64,000 nucleotides of DNA from Ulvibacterium sp965228935 (lineage in GTDB: Bacteria; Bacteroidota; Bacteroidia; Flavobacteriales; Flavobacteriaceae), in contig NZ_OZ245846.1 of the NCBI RefSeq assembly GCF_965228935.1, positions 1,736,001 through 1,800,000 on the forward strand. The letters are read 5' to 3'. How positions within the stretch are numbered: position 1 is the first letter of the stretch; every line of letters starts with the position of its first letter. Shown piece by piece: positions 26,323 to 35,506 of this stretch. The position numbers and the translations under genes were made by a program. The notes below the pieces were generated by a model. That model did no database searches, was not told the DNA's origin, and saw only the letters and a list, made by a program, of their open reading frames with translations.

Positions 26323-27918
26323 ATGACCCCGACCCTGCGTAATTTTTTTCGCTTTTCCCTGCTATTGGCTTCCATAGCCATTTGCAGGGGTCAAATGGAA
26401 GAAGGCTCACCCTCTTTCGATAGACGAATGGATTCTACCTTTTTTAGGCTTAAGGCGAATTTGGAAAAGGTAAAACTACAATCTTCTCCGAGAAAGGTTG
26501 CCTTGGGCCATCTTGAACTTGGGGAATTTTATAGCAAAACCGGATTGTATTCCGAAGCTGTGGACCAATACAACAAGGCCATCGAATTTGTTGATTCCAA
26601 TACGAACGACACCTTGTATGCTATCCTTAATAATAGTATAGGAAAAGTGCATCTTTCCTTAAATAAGTTCGAAATGGCCAAACAGTTCTTTGATGAGGGC
26701 CTTCGAAGTTCCGATAATTTGGGCTATATCCAAGGGCAAGCCGTTTCAAAAGGCCTAATTGGTTCATGCTATGAAAAACAAGGAGAGTATTTGCAGGCAT
26801 TGAACTACCAAAAGGAAAGCTTGGCATTATTTGTAAAGTTGGAAAATGATAACGGCATATCAATGGTGAACGAAAATATCGGTAGCATATATGAGGATTT
26901 GGGCCAGTATGACCGAGCCTACGAGTATTTTGCCAAATCCTACGGATATTTAAAGGACAAAGGCTCCCGGGAAGAGGCCAACTTGCTTAATAACTTGGGA
27001 GACATATATCGAAAGCAGGGGAACTATGACCAATCTATTGATTATACGCAAAAAGCACTTTTGGTGGCGGATGGAATCCATGACTACCATCAACTGGAAA
27101 GTGCCAACAAGGATCTGTCCAAAGCCTATGCGTTGATCGGGAAATACAAGGAGGCACATAAGCATCTTATGGAAGCCGAAAAGTATAACAAAGCATGGCT
27201 TCAGGCACACAATACCAATCAGCTCAACGTTTTACAGACCATTTATGAAACCAACAAAAAGGAAACGGAGATCCAGCTATTAAAAGAACAGAACAAGGTA
27301 AACCGGGCCAATCAAAACCTACTATGGGTAGCCCTTTTTGCCATAGCGGCCATTTTGACCATCCTTTATAGCTATATGGGGAGAAAACGAAAGGCCAAAT
27401 TGAAGTTACAGGAATATAGACAACGTACGCTAAAGGCGGAATTGGAAAAAAAGGAATATGAAGAAAAGAACTTGCAACGGGAGATTAAATTGAAGACCGC
27501 GGCACTCTCGAGATATAGCCTGCATTTATCCCAAAAGAACAAAATCCTGCTCGATTTGTCCAATACCCTAAGGAACATTGCATCCCGGAAAAACATGGAT
27601 TCCAGTATCAAGATAAAGGATTTGGCCAAGGAAATCGACTTTAATCTACAACAAGAGCACGAATGGGACGAGTTCATGAATTTCTTTAAGGAGATTCATC
27701 CAGACTTTATCAAAAAACTTTCCGCACTTTCAGAAAGCAACCTTTCCCCGGCCGAAATGCGACTGGGCATGTTGTTGCGATTGAACCTTACCTCAAAGGA
27801 GATTGCTTCTATCCTAAGGGTCACTCCGGATAGTGTTCGGGTTGCCCGATATCGCCTACGTAAAAAGTTGCCGATAGATCAAAAGGAAGAGCTGGTGAAT
27901 TTCATGGTCGATCTTTGA
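26323..27918 (+). CDS. TPR sensor protein with C-terminal LuxR-type HTH
   Basis: A 531-residue protein: signal peptide or first helix, five to six TPR units in residues about 45-310 (for example ALNYQKESLALFVKLENDNG and YDQSIDYTQKALLVADGI), one membrane segment (NLLWVALFAIAAILTILYSYM), a coiled coil, and a LuxR-like helix-turn-helix near the end (LSPAEMRLGMLLRLNLTSKEIASILRVTPDSVRVARYRLRKKL). TPR regulators of this design occur in Bacteroidota next to TonB receptor genes and couple envelope signals to transcription. Here it is directly upstream of the receptor and phytase genes, making it the likely local regulator. Confidence 0.85.
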   Translation: MTPTLRNFFRFSLLLASIAICRGQMEEGSPSFDRRMDSTFFRLKANLEKVKLQSSPRKVALGHLELGEFYSKTGLYSEAVDQYNKAIEFVDSNTNDTLYAILNNSIGKVHLSLNKFEMAKQFFDEGLRSSDNLGYIQGQAVSKGLIGSCYEKQGEYLQALNYQKESLALFVKLENDNGISMVNENIGSIYEDLGQYDRAYEYFAKSYGYLKDKGSREEANLLNNLGDIYRKQGNYDQSIDYTQKALLVADGIHDYHQLESANKDLSKAYALIGKYKEAHKHLMEAEKYNKAWLQAHNTNQLNVLQTIYETNKKETEIQLLKEQNKVNRANQNLLWVALFAIAAILTILYSYMGRKRKAKLKLQEYRQRTLKAELEKKEYEEKNLQREIKLKTAALSRYSLHLSQKNKILLDLSNTLRNIASRKNMDSSIKIKDLAKEIDFNLQQEHEWDEFMNFFKEIHPDFIKKLSALSESNLSPAEMRLGMLLRLNLTSKEIASILRVTPDSVRVARYRLRKKLPIDQKEELVNFMVDL

Positions 27919-28052
27919 TTTTACTTTCTTGTTTTGGCAATGGTTATTGTAATGTAAATTAATTATGATTGTTGCCTTCTTGTTTACCCCGATGATTCGT
28001 TTTGTTTCCCTTTTGTTGCCCTTTAAAACATGCGCTAACCACTTGATCGCTA

Positions 28053-28060
28053 TAGCTTTG
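28053..28060 (+). promoter_or_regulatory. Possible promoter of the receptor/phytase genes
   Basis: TAGCTTTG fits TAnnTTTG in the 166-base gap before the receptor and predicts a start near 28067, giving a short leader. There is no TTG at -33, in keeping with an activated promoter. Confidence 0.35.
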
Positions 28061-28084
28061 GATTAAAACTTAATTCAAGAAATC

Positions 28085-30949
28085 ATGAAGGCGAACAACT
28101 TGTTAAAACTACTTTTTGTAACGCTATTTGTCTTTTTGGGAGTAGCGAAAAGCATGGCACAATCCGGGAATATTCAGGGTACAATTTCCGACGAAAACGG
28201 TATTTATGTATCTGGTGCCAACATTTTTATAGCAGTATTGAACAAGGGAACCGTATCTGATTTTGACGGAAGATTTACCCTTGTGGATGTTCCGGAAGGA
28301 AATTACAATGTACAGATTACCTATATCGGATATGCCGATATTGACCAAGAGGTTACGGTCACCGGTGGTGAAACGGCGAGTATCATAGTGGAACTGACCC
28401 CCACCAACTATCAATTGGACGAGGTGGAAGTGGCCGCACAGGGGCTTAGTGGCCAGGCCAAAGCCTTGAACACCCAACGGACCAACCTGAATATTACCAA
28501 TGTGGTTTCCACGGATCAGATTGGGAAATTTCCGGATGCCAATATCGGAGACGCCGTTAAGCGTATTCCGGGAATTACCATGCAAGTGGATCAAGGTGAG
28601 GCCAGGGACGTTATTGTTAGGGGACTCTCGCCACAGCTTAATTCCGTGACCCTCAACGGCAGCCGTATCCCCTCCGCTGAAGGCGATAACCGAAATATAC
28701 AGATGGATTTAATACCATCGGATATGATCCAGACCATAGAGGTAAACAAAGCAGTTACCCCGGATATGGATGGTGATGCCCTTGGAGGTTCCATAAACTT
28801 GGTAACACGTAGCGCCCCTCAAGGGTTTCGACTTTCCACCACCTTGGGCTCGGGGATCAATTTTATTACCAATACAAGGAACCTCAACGGCTCTTTCCTT
28901 TTGGGTGACCGCAGCAAGAACGGCAAGTTTGGATGGATGTTAGGTGCTGTGATCCAGGATAACGATTTTGGATCGGATAATGTTGAGGCGGAATGGGACA
29001 ATGAATTTGCCTTTACCAATGCTGCGGATGAGGAAGAGGAAATAGATGTAAACCCGTATACCAACGTTTTTGAACAACGTACCTATTTGGTACAACGGGT
29101 ACGACGCAGTTTTTCCGTTAATCTGGATTACCAGTTCGATTCGAATAACTCCATTTACCTAAAGACCATGTACAACTGGAGGGATGATCGGGAAAACCGT
29201 TATGTAGTCGCCACGGAGTTATTGGATTGGGATGAGGTTCCGGAAGGCGATTTCACCCTGACCAACAATACCCCTACCCGCTTCCCCGCCGAAGTAGCGC
29301 GGGAGACCAAAGGGGGTATTGATGATGACCGCAATAAAAATACCCGATTGGAAGACCAACGGATGCAAAACTATACGCTGGGTGGAAATCATTTATGGGG
29401 CAAGGCCAAGATCGACTGGTTGGCCTCCTACGCCAAGGCCTCCGAGGAACGCTTGGACGAACGCTATGCACAATATACAACGGAGTATATCGTCAATAAT
29501 GATAATACCGATCCTGAATTCCCCATTATGACCGCAGAGGATCCTGCGAACACCAACGATACATCCATTTTTGAGTTTGATGAGATTACCAATGAGACCC
29601 AATATACCGATGAGGACGACATCAACCTTTTTCTCAATGTAGAGTTGCCCGCGGATATCTTTGGTAAAGGTGACGGAACCCTAAAGTTTGGCGCTAGGGG
29701 AAGGTTTAAGAACAAGACCCGCGACAATAACTTCTTTTCGTACGATGATCTGGGAGATACTTTTGAATTCATGTCCGACATTCCGGTGGTCAACAAAACG
29801 GATCCCGATTTTTTGGCTGGGGGACAATACGCCGCTGGCCTCTACCCCGATCCGGTGTGGCTGGGCCGTTTGGATTTGAACGAAGATAACGGTACATCGG
29901 TTGAGGAAGAGTTCTTGCCCGGTAATTTCGATATTCGTGAGGATGTTATAGCGGGCTATGTAATGATGAACCAAAAACTGTCCGATAAATTAAGTGTTTT
30001 GGCCGGGGTCCGTGTAGAGAACACCCAACTGGAGTCCGATGGATTTCGTGTTACCTTTATCGAGGACAACGTAATTTCGGAAGAAGTAAGTGGGGACAAT
30101 TCATATACCAATGTTTTACCCGGCGTTCATTTTAAGTATGATTTTACCGATAATACCATTTTACGGTTGGCCTGGAGCAATACCTTGGCACGCCCTAATT
30201 ATGAGGACCTTATTCCCAGGGCCGAAATTATAAATGCGGACGATGAGATTGTCCTTGGCAATGAAGATTTGGATCCTACCACCTCCATGAATTTCGATTT
30301 GATGGCGGAGCACTATTTGGAGAGTATTGGGATAATTTCCGGAGGATTGTTCTACAAGAGCATTGACGATTTTATTTATACGTTTATTTCCGAGGCACCG
30401 GACGATTCTTTTGGGCCTGGAACGGAAGGTTTTGATGTTTTTCAACCCTTAAACGGGGATCAAGCCTCTATTTTTGGCGTAGAGTTCTCATTTCAACGCC
30501 AGTTGGACTTCTTGCCCGGATTTGCTCGGAACTTCAATATCTTTTTAAACTACACCCACCTCACTTCAAGTGCGGACGGTATCCGTAATGAAGATGGGGA
30601 TGAACGTACCGATATGGATCTGCCCAATACGGCACCCAACATGTTCAATGCCTCCCTGGGTTATGCCGGAAAACGCTTTAGCGCCCGGCTGTCCGCTAAT
30701 TTCTCCGATTCTTATGTAGATGAATTAGGCGGGAACGCTTTTGAGGATCGCTACTATGACCAGCAATTTTTTCTGGATTTTAATTCCAGTTATGCCTTCA
30801 ACAACAGATTACGGATCTACGCAGATCTGAACAATATAACCAACCAGCCCTTGCGTTTTTTCCAAGGGGTAAGTGAACGTACCCAACAAGTAGAGTACTA
30901 CGGACTACGATTTACTTTTGGATTAAAGTATGACTTGTTCAAGAAATAA
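28085..30949 (+). CDS. TonB-dependent receptor (putative phytate-linked)
   Basis: A 954-residue outer-membrane receptor. The signal peptide ends MAQSG. Residues about 27-115 form a carboxypeptidase-like regulatory domain (IQGTISDENGIYVSGANIF, FDGRFTLVDVPEGNYNVQITYIGYADI). The plug has KFPDANIGDAVKRIPGITMQ and RDVIVRGLSPQLNSVTLNG. The long barrel ends in an aromatic strand (FTFGLKYDLFKK). It is co-oriented with a beta-propeller phytase 76 bases downstream, which suggests the imported ligand is phytate or a product of phytate cleavage. An internal hairpin at 30977 may make the downstream gene less abundant. Confidence 0.92.
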   Translation: MKANNLLKLLFVTLFVFLGVAKSMAQSGNIQGTISDENGIYVSGANIFIAVLNKGTVSDFDGRFTLVDVPEGNYNVQITYIGYADIDQEVTVTGGETASIIVELTPTNYQLDEVEVAAQGLSGQAKALNTQRTNLNITNVVSTDQIGKFPDANIGDAVKRIPGITMQVDQGEARDVIVRGLSPQLNSVTLNGSRIPSAEGDNRNIQMDLIPSDMIQTIEVNKAVTPDMDGDALGGSINLVTRSAPQGFRLSTTLGSGINFITNTRNLNGSFLLGDRSKNGKFGWMLGAVIQDNDFGSDNVEAEWDNEFAFTNAADEEEEIDVNPYTNVFEQRTYLVQRVRRSFSVNLDYQFDSNNSIYLKTMYNWRDDRENRYVVATELLDWDEVPEGDFTLTNNTPTRFPAEVARETKGGIDDDRNKNTRLEDQRMQNYTLGGNHLWGKAKIDWLASYAKASEERLDERYAQYTTEYIVNNDNTDPEFPIMTAEDPANTNDTSIFEFDEITNETQYTDEDDINLFLNVELPADIFGKGDGTLKFGARGRFKNKTRDNNFFSYDDLGDTFEFMSDIPVVNKTDPDFLAGGQYAAGLYPDPVWLGRLDLNEDNGTSVEEEFLPGNFDIREDVIAGYVMMNQKLSDKLSVLAGVRVENTQLESDGFRVTFIEDNVISEEVSGDNSYTNVLPGVHFKYDFTDNTILRLAWSNTLARPNYEDLIPRAEIINADDEIVLGNEDLDPTTSMNFDLMAEHYLESIGIISGGLFYKSIDDFIYTFISEAPDDSFGPGTEGFDVFQPLNGDQASIFGVEFSFQRQLDFLPGFARNFNIFLNYTHLTSSADGIRNEDGDERTDMDLPNTAPNMFNASLGYAGKRFSARLSANFSDSYVDELGGNAFEDRYYDQQFFLDFNSSYAFNNRLRIYADLNNITNQPLRFFQGVSERTQQVEYYGLRFTFGLKYDLFKK

Positions 30950-30976
30950 CCCTTTCCAAACAAAACAGCAATAGAT

Positions 30977-31002
30977 AAAGGCCGCCTTTAAGGGCGGTCT
31001 TT
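30977..31002 (+). terminator. Hairpin between receptor and phytase
   Basis: AAAGGCCGCC and GGCGGTCTTT pair with one G-T, with loop TTTAAG. Only three T residues follow, so it is a weak terminator or an mRNA-stabilising/attenuating structure between the two genes. Confidence 0.5.
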
Positions 31003-31025
31003 GACCAATCTCAATTTTACAAGGA

Positions 31026-32036
31026 ATGAAAAGCATTTTATACATACTTCCCTATCTGTTGGTAGTTGCCTGTAACCGAAGCAGCCTACCTCCCATAAAA
31101 CCGGATGTGATTACCGAAAAGGCCATAAACGATACGGATGATCCTGCAATTTGGATCAACCCGGAAGATGCTTCAAAAAGTATTGTTTTTGGAACGGACA
31201 AGGAAACGAATGGGGCCATATATGCCTACGACCTGAATGGAAAAATCATTGAAGAAAAGACCATCCGCAATATTCGTAGACCGAATAATGTGGACGTGGA
31301 ATATGGATTCCGGTTGAACGATTCCACAGAGGTGGATATTCTGGTTTTTACGGAAAGGGAAAAGCAACAAATCCGTTTGTTTTCCATACCGGATATGAAG
31401 CCCCTGGACGGGGATGGGTTCCCCGTTTTTGAAGATGAATCTGATTTTGAGCGCAAACTGCCCATGGGCATTGGACTCTACAAGTCCCCAAAGGACTCCG
31501 TTGTGTATGCCATTGTCGGAAGGAAAACAGGGCCGACCGATAATTATCTCTACCAATATGAATTGTTAGCGGACAGTATAGGGGTAACAATCAATTTGGT
31601 ACGGAAGTTCGGAAAGTTCAGCGGGCAAAAGGAAATTGAGGCCATTGCCGTGGACGATGAAAATGGATTTGTCTACTATTCGGACGAAGGAGTGTGCATT
31701 CGTAAGTATTATGCGGAACCTAATGAGGGCGATGATGAACTACATTGTTTTGGGGGGGAATATTTTTTGGAGGACATTGAAGGTATAGCCTTGGCCACCT
31801 ATGCCAATGGAGAGGGTTACCTCATTGTTTCCAACCAGCAACAGGGGGAGTTCAACATTTTCTCTAGAAAGGACAACACCTTCATAAAAGCGGTGAATCT
31901 GACTACGGTGGCAACGGATGGTTGTGACGTAGTAACCGTACCTTTGAATGCTACTTTCCCAAACGGACTTTTTGTGGCTATGAACGAGGAAAGGGATTTT
32001 TACTTTTATGATTTGGGGCGATTAATTGACAAATGA
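31026..32036 (+). CDS. Lipoprotein beta-propeller phytase
   Basis: A 336-residue enzyme releasing phosphate from myo-inositol hexakisphosphate. The N-terminus MKSILYILPYLLVVACNRSS is a lipoprotein signal with Cys16. The mature protein is a beta-propeller phytase: TDDPAIWINPEDASKSIVFGTDKETNGAIYAYDLNGK is the hallmark first blade with its Asp-rich Ca sites, then RRPNNVDVEYGF, FGKFSGQKEIEAIAVDDENGFVYYSDE and EDIEGIALATYANGEGYLIVSNQQQGEFNIF. Length is close to the Bacillus enzyme. The lipid anchor places it at the membrane beside the receptor. It overlaps the convergent SDR gene by 31 bases. Confidence 0.93.
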   Translation: MKSILYILPYLLVVACNRSSLPPIKPDVITEKAINDTDDPAIWINPEDASKSIVFGTDKETNGAIYAYDLNGKIIEEKTIRNIRRPNNVDVEYGFRLNDSTEVDILVFTEREKQQIRLFSIPDMKPLDGDGFPVFEDESDFERKLPMGIGLYKSPKDSVVYAIVGRKTGPTDNYLYQYELLADSIGVTINLVRKFGKFSGQKEIEAIAVDDENGFVYYSDEGVCIRKYYAEPNEGDDELHCFGGEYFLEDIEGIALATYANGEGYLIVSNQQQGEFNIFSRKDNTFIKAVNLTTVATDGCDVVTVPLNATFPNGLFVAMNEERDFYFYDLGRLIDK

Positions 32037-32863
32037 CCATTTCCATGCTTTTTTAAGGTTTGATGTTTTGTCATCCCACCCATTACCAGTTTCATGATTT
32101 GTATTTTCCCCCAACGGGGTACCGTCCGTAATCCGAATATCAAGATTTTGGTGAGCCGACCGGGAAAAACCGTTGATTTTCTGCCCAAAGCTTTTAAGAT
32201 GGGGATTCCAATATCCGAAGGTTTCAAGGCATTTCCCAGTTCCATACGCGCCACGGCGGCAAATCCACTGTTTACAGGTCCGGGAGCCGCGGCAAGTACA
32301 TCAACATTATAAGGTTTTAATTCATAGTGGAGCCCTTCGCCAATAGATTGTACGTAAGCTTTAGTAGCGGCATAATGGGCTGCGTTGGGGACACCTTGGA
32401 AACCGACAATGGAACTCATCAAGATAATGCCCCCCTTCTTTTGTTCCGCGAATCTGCGGGCAAAATAATGGGTAAGCATCAATAAAGCCAACGCGTTCAC
32501 TTTTAGCATTTGCGTTTCCTGCTCCAATGGGGAATGAACAAATTGTCCGGAAGTTCCAAATCCGGCAGAGGCCACAAAAAGCCCTATGGGCAGCTCACAT
32601 ACCTTTTCTATTAAGGAATAAATACCCGCAGTGGATGCTATATCGGCTATTATGACTTCTGCGATTATTTTGTATTTTTCTTCCAATGCATCACCAAAAT
32701 CCCGGAGTACTTCTCCGTTCCTTCCTGTGAGTACCATATTTAATCCGGCTTCTGCAAGTCTTTCCGCAAGTTCTTTCCCAATACCGGAAGAGGCCCCGGT
32801 CACCAAAGCCCATGGGCCGTATCTATCGATTAAACGCTGTTTTAAATGATTTGAAAATCGCAT
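32006..32863 (-). CDS. SDR family oxidoreductase
   Basis: A 285-residue classical short-chain dehydrogenase from ATG 32863. LVTGASSGIGKELAERLAEAG is the NAD(P)-binding TGxxxGxG, and IILMSSIVGFQGVPNAAHYAATKAYVQSIGEGL holds the catalytic Ser and YxxxK. The N-terminus MRFSNHLKQRLIDRYGPWALVTGAS is typical of the DltE-like or short-chain acyl-reductase group. The substrate is unknown. It starts 13 bases after the TonB receptor on the same strand and may be co-transcribed. Confidence 0.9.
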   Translation of the reverse strand: MRFSNHLKQRLIDRYGPWALVTGASSGIGKELAERLAEAGLNMVLTGRNGEVLRDFGDALEEKYKIIAEVIIADIASTAGIYSLIEKVCELPIGLFVASAGFGTSGQFVHSPLEQETQMLKVNALALLMLTHYFARRFAEQKKGGIILMSSIVGFQGVPNAAHYAATKAYVQSIGEGLHYELKPYNVDVLAAAPGPVNSGFAAVARMELGNALKPSDIGIPILKALGRKSTVFPGRLTKILIFGLRTVPRWGKIQIMKLVMGGMTKHQTLKKHGNGHLSINRPKS

Positions 32864-32876
32864 CTGTTTACTTTTT

Positions 32877-35261
32877 TTAGAATTGAAATTTGTACCCGAA
32901 ATCAGGAAAGAAACCAATTTGATCCACTTGGTCAACCTGATTGGTCAAACGATTGTACCTACGCACAAAAATGTTCTCGTTGGCCGTCACATTTTGAAGA
33001 TCAAAATAGAATTGATGGGAGCTCTTTTTGTCTCGGCTATTGATTTTTAGACCAAACTTTACGTCCCAGCGAAAGTAACCGTCGTACTGCTCACTGAAGG
33101 CCCTATCCTCTTGAAGGATTTCAAAACCGGCCTGCTGTGAGGCTTCCAGGTCCACCGGTGTAAAATAACGGCTTCCAGAGGTCGTTAATCTCGTATCCAC
33201 GAACCATACATTTTTTCCCGAGGGCCCTGTCTTGAATTCCTTTCCTGCCAGCAAATTGACTACGTACCCATTGTTGAACGGGGTGTTACGTTCAATACCA
33301 TCACTACCTTCATATTTACTATCAAAGAATGAACCCGTCAGTAGCCCGTAGTAGCCCCTACTAAAGAATTTCTCCAAAGTCAGTTCAATACCTTGGTTAA
33401 AGCCTGTACCATCATTGACCAAGGATACACGGTCATTTTCAAATCCGAAATCCGCCCCTTCCGTTAGGGTAGAATAACTCGATGGGAAGGCCTCTACCGC
33501 CGCCTTTTCGATATCCTGGTAATAGACCTCTACTTTTGCCCGCCAGCTATCGGACAACTTTACATTGTAGCCCAATACATAATGGCTGCTTTGTACATAG
33601 TCCAAATCTCTATTGGTCTGTACCAGTTCCCCGCCTACATTCTCGTTTAGAAAAAGCAAGGGCAAGGGAACGGGCTGGTGATGTAGCCCATACCCCAAAT
33701 TGATATTGTGGCGGGGAAGAAAATTATAATTGACCGCCGCCCGGGGCGCCACAACAAATTGTTCGTTCAATGTACTATATTGGGAATGTAACCCGGCATT
33801 CAAGGTCAATTTTTCCGTAAGCCGAAGTTGTCCTTGAAGATATGGTTGCAGGATACTTAAATTTTCGTCGATATCCCTAAAATTTACCAGATCTGGGTCA
33901 CCGTCACCATCATTGTCCGCTTGTTCGTTTCTGTCCAAAAGCAAACTTTCTATTCTATAATTTTCCACTAGGATTCCGGTACGTAAGGTTAGTTTGTTGG
34001 TCACTTTTGAATTGAACAGGGTCGAAAACGTAAGTCTCGTCTCGGTGTTATCCGCTTCGGTATAACGGATAAGGCGTTCTTGGGGCGTATTTTTTTCAAT
34101 AAATCGGTCTACCGCAAAATCGTTGCCCGAATAAGAACCTGATACAATAGTCCGGAGAAAGGAGCTATTCCCCAGACTCAAACGGTGCTTTAATCCCACG
34201 ACCCCGAAACGGGATTCTACAAAGGTGTTTTCATCCTCGGCCGCAAAGAGGTCGTCCTCATCGATATCGTCTCCCAAAAACTCGATATCGGAATTCCCGA
34301 TAATGCCAAAAAGTGAGAAATTACCGAGATTTCCCCTGCCAAAATCGAGATTGAACGAAACATCATTGTAGTTGGGCGTAGCTGCCGTTCCCCCGGCACC
34401 TATGCCCAATAAGCCTACCAAGGAATATCGTGCGGCTATCAAAAAGGAACCATTGTTATTGCCCATGGGTCCTTCTGCCATGGCCTCCACGCCCGTAAAA
34501 ATTCCGGTCTGTAAGGTATATTCGTAATCATCCGCGTTTCCCTTTCTAAATCCCAGATCAAACACGCCTCCAATCGCATTACCATATTCCGCAGGAAAGG
34601 CGGAGGTAATGAAATCGGAATTCTTTAAAAGGTTTGGATTCAGTGCCGAAACGGGCCCTCCGGTGGTACCCAAGGTAGAATAGTGATTAGGACTTGGAAT
34701 GGGAACACCTTCCAAACGCCAAAGTAAGCCAGTAGGGGAGTTTCCTCGGATCACGATATCGTTACGGCTATCGTCCGGGGCGGAAACCCCGGCAAAGTTA
34801 GCCGCCAATCGGCCTACATCACTGCGTCCCCCGGAAAATCGGGTAACTTCCTCCACACCAAACTGTCTTGCGGAAACCGTGGCCAGCTTGTTCAAAGGTT
34901 TATCCTTGTTGGTATCCGAGGTCAGTACAACTTCATCCAATTGATTAAAGGATTCCAAAAGGGTAATCGTAAGAAATACATCCTTTCCAGTGGTTACTTC
35001 AATATTGGGTATTGTAGTACTTTCATATCCTATGTAACTGATGCGAAGAACTTGTCGCCCTATGGGCACGCTATTTAGGGCAAACCGGCCATCAAAATCA
35101 GTAATGACCCCTGTTGCCGTTTCGGTATTCAAGAGTTCTATGGTGGCCCCTTCCAAGGGATTTTCCGACTGTTTGTCCAAAACGATTCCTTTAACGACCC
35201 CTACTTGGGCGTACGTGCAGCAAACCAGGAAAAAGAGAAAAATAACAAGAGGTTTTTTCAT
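32877..35261 (-). CDS. TonB-dependent receptor with carboxypeptidase-like domain
   Basis: A 794-residue outer-membrane receptor. The signal peptide MKKPLVIFLFFLVCCTYAQ is followed by a CarboxypepD_reg-like domain (VVKGIVLDKQSENPLEGATIELLNTE, FDGRFALNSVPIGRQVLRISYIGYEST), a plug (RFSGGRSDVGRLAANFAGVSAPDD, IVIRGNSPTGLLWRLEGVPIPSPNH) and a barrel ending in an aromatic strand (VDQIGFFPDFGYKFQF). The ligand is not evident. It is divergent from a LytS/LytTR pair across 245 bases holding a candidate LytTR repeat, so regulation by that pair is plausible. Confidence 0.92.
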   Translation of the reverse strand: MKKPLVIFLFFLVCCTYAQVGVVKGIVLDKQSENPLEGATIELLNTETATGVITDFDGRFALNSVPIGRQVLRISYIGYESTTIPNIEVTTGKDVFLTITLLESFNQLDEVVLTSDTNKDKPLNKLATVSARQFGVEEVTRFSGGRSDVGRLAANFAGVSAPDDSRNDIVIRGNSPTGLLWRLEGVPIPSPNHYSTLGTTGGPVSALNPNLLKNSDFITSAFPAEYGNAIGGVFDLGFRKGNADDYEYTLQTGIFTGVEAMAEGPMGNNNGSFLIAARYSLVGLLGIGAGGTAATPNYNDVSFNLDFGRGNLGNFSLFGIIGNSDIEFLGDDIDEDDLFAAEDENTFVESRFGVVGLKHRLSLGNSSFLRTIVSGSYSGNDFAVDRFIEKNTPQERLIRYTEADNTETRLTFSTLFNSKVTNKLTLRTGILVENYRIESLLLDRNEQADNDGDGDPDLVNFRDIDENLSILQPYLQGQLRLTEKLTLNAGLHSQYSTLNEQFVVAPRAAVNYNFLPRHNINLGYGLHHQPVPLPLLFLNENVGGELVQTNRDLDYVQSSHYVLGYNVKLSDSWRAKVEVYYQDIEKAAVEAFPSSYSTLTEGADFGFENDRVSLVNDGTGFNQGIELTLEKFFSRGYYGLLTGSFFDSKYEGSDGIERNTPFNNGYVVNLLAGKEFKTGPSGKNVWFVDTRLTTSGSRYFTPVDLEASQQAGFEILQEDRAFSEQYDGYFRWDVKFGLKINSRDKKSSHQFYFDLQNVTANENIFVRRYNRLTNQVDQVDQIGFFPDFGYKFQF

Positions 35262-35416
35262 GACGTTTTTACTTTTTAGGCAAAGATGTCCGAGTGCAGG
35301 TACCGAACCCTAACCAAACTTGGCATATTGCGATTTTTTCATTTGTAGGGTCGAATACGTATTTGAATCGAAAAAGGGTCTTTTACATGGCCATTTTACG
35401 GCTCAAATGGAATATA

Positions 35417-35446
35417 TACAGTTCAAGATGAAATTTGACCGTTGTA
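35417..35446. promoter_or_regulatory. Candidate LytTR direct repeat
   Basis: TACAGTTCA (35417-35425) and GACCGTTGT (35437-35445) share the core AC(A/C)GTT spaced exactly 20 bases apart, close to two helical turns. Tandem 9-base sites of about this core are the known LytTR target pattern. It lies between the divergent receptor and LytS genes. The match beyond the ACMGTT core is only partial. Confidence 0.4.
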
Positions 35447-35506
35447 TTTTGGTATAAGTGGTGTTACCAAGGACTTCTGTATCTTTAAAATTGAATTTGT
35501 AAGAAA

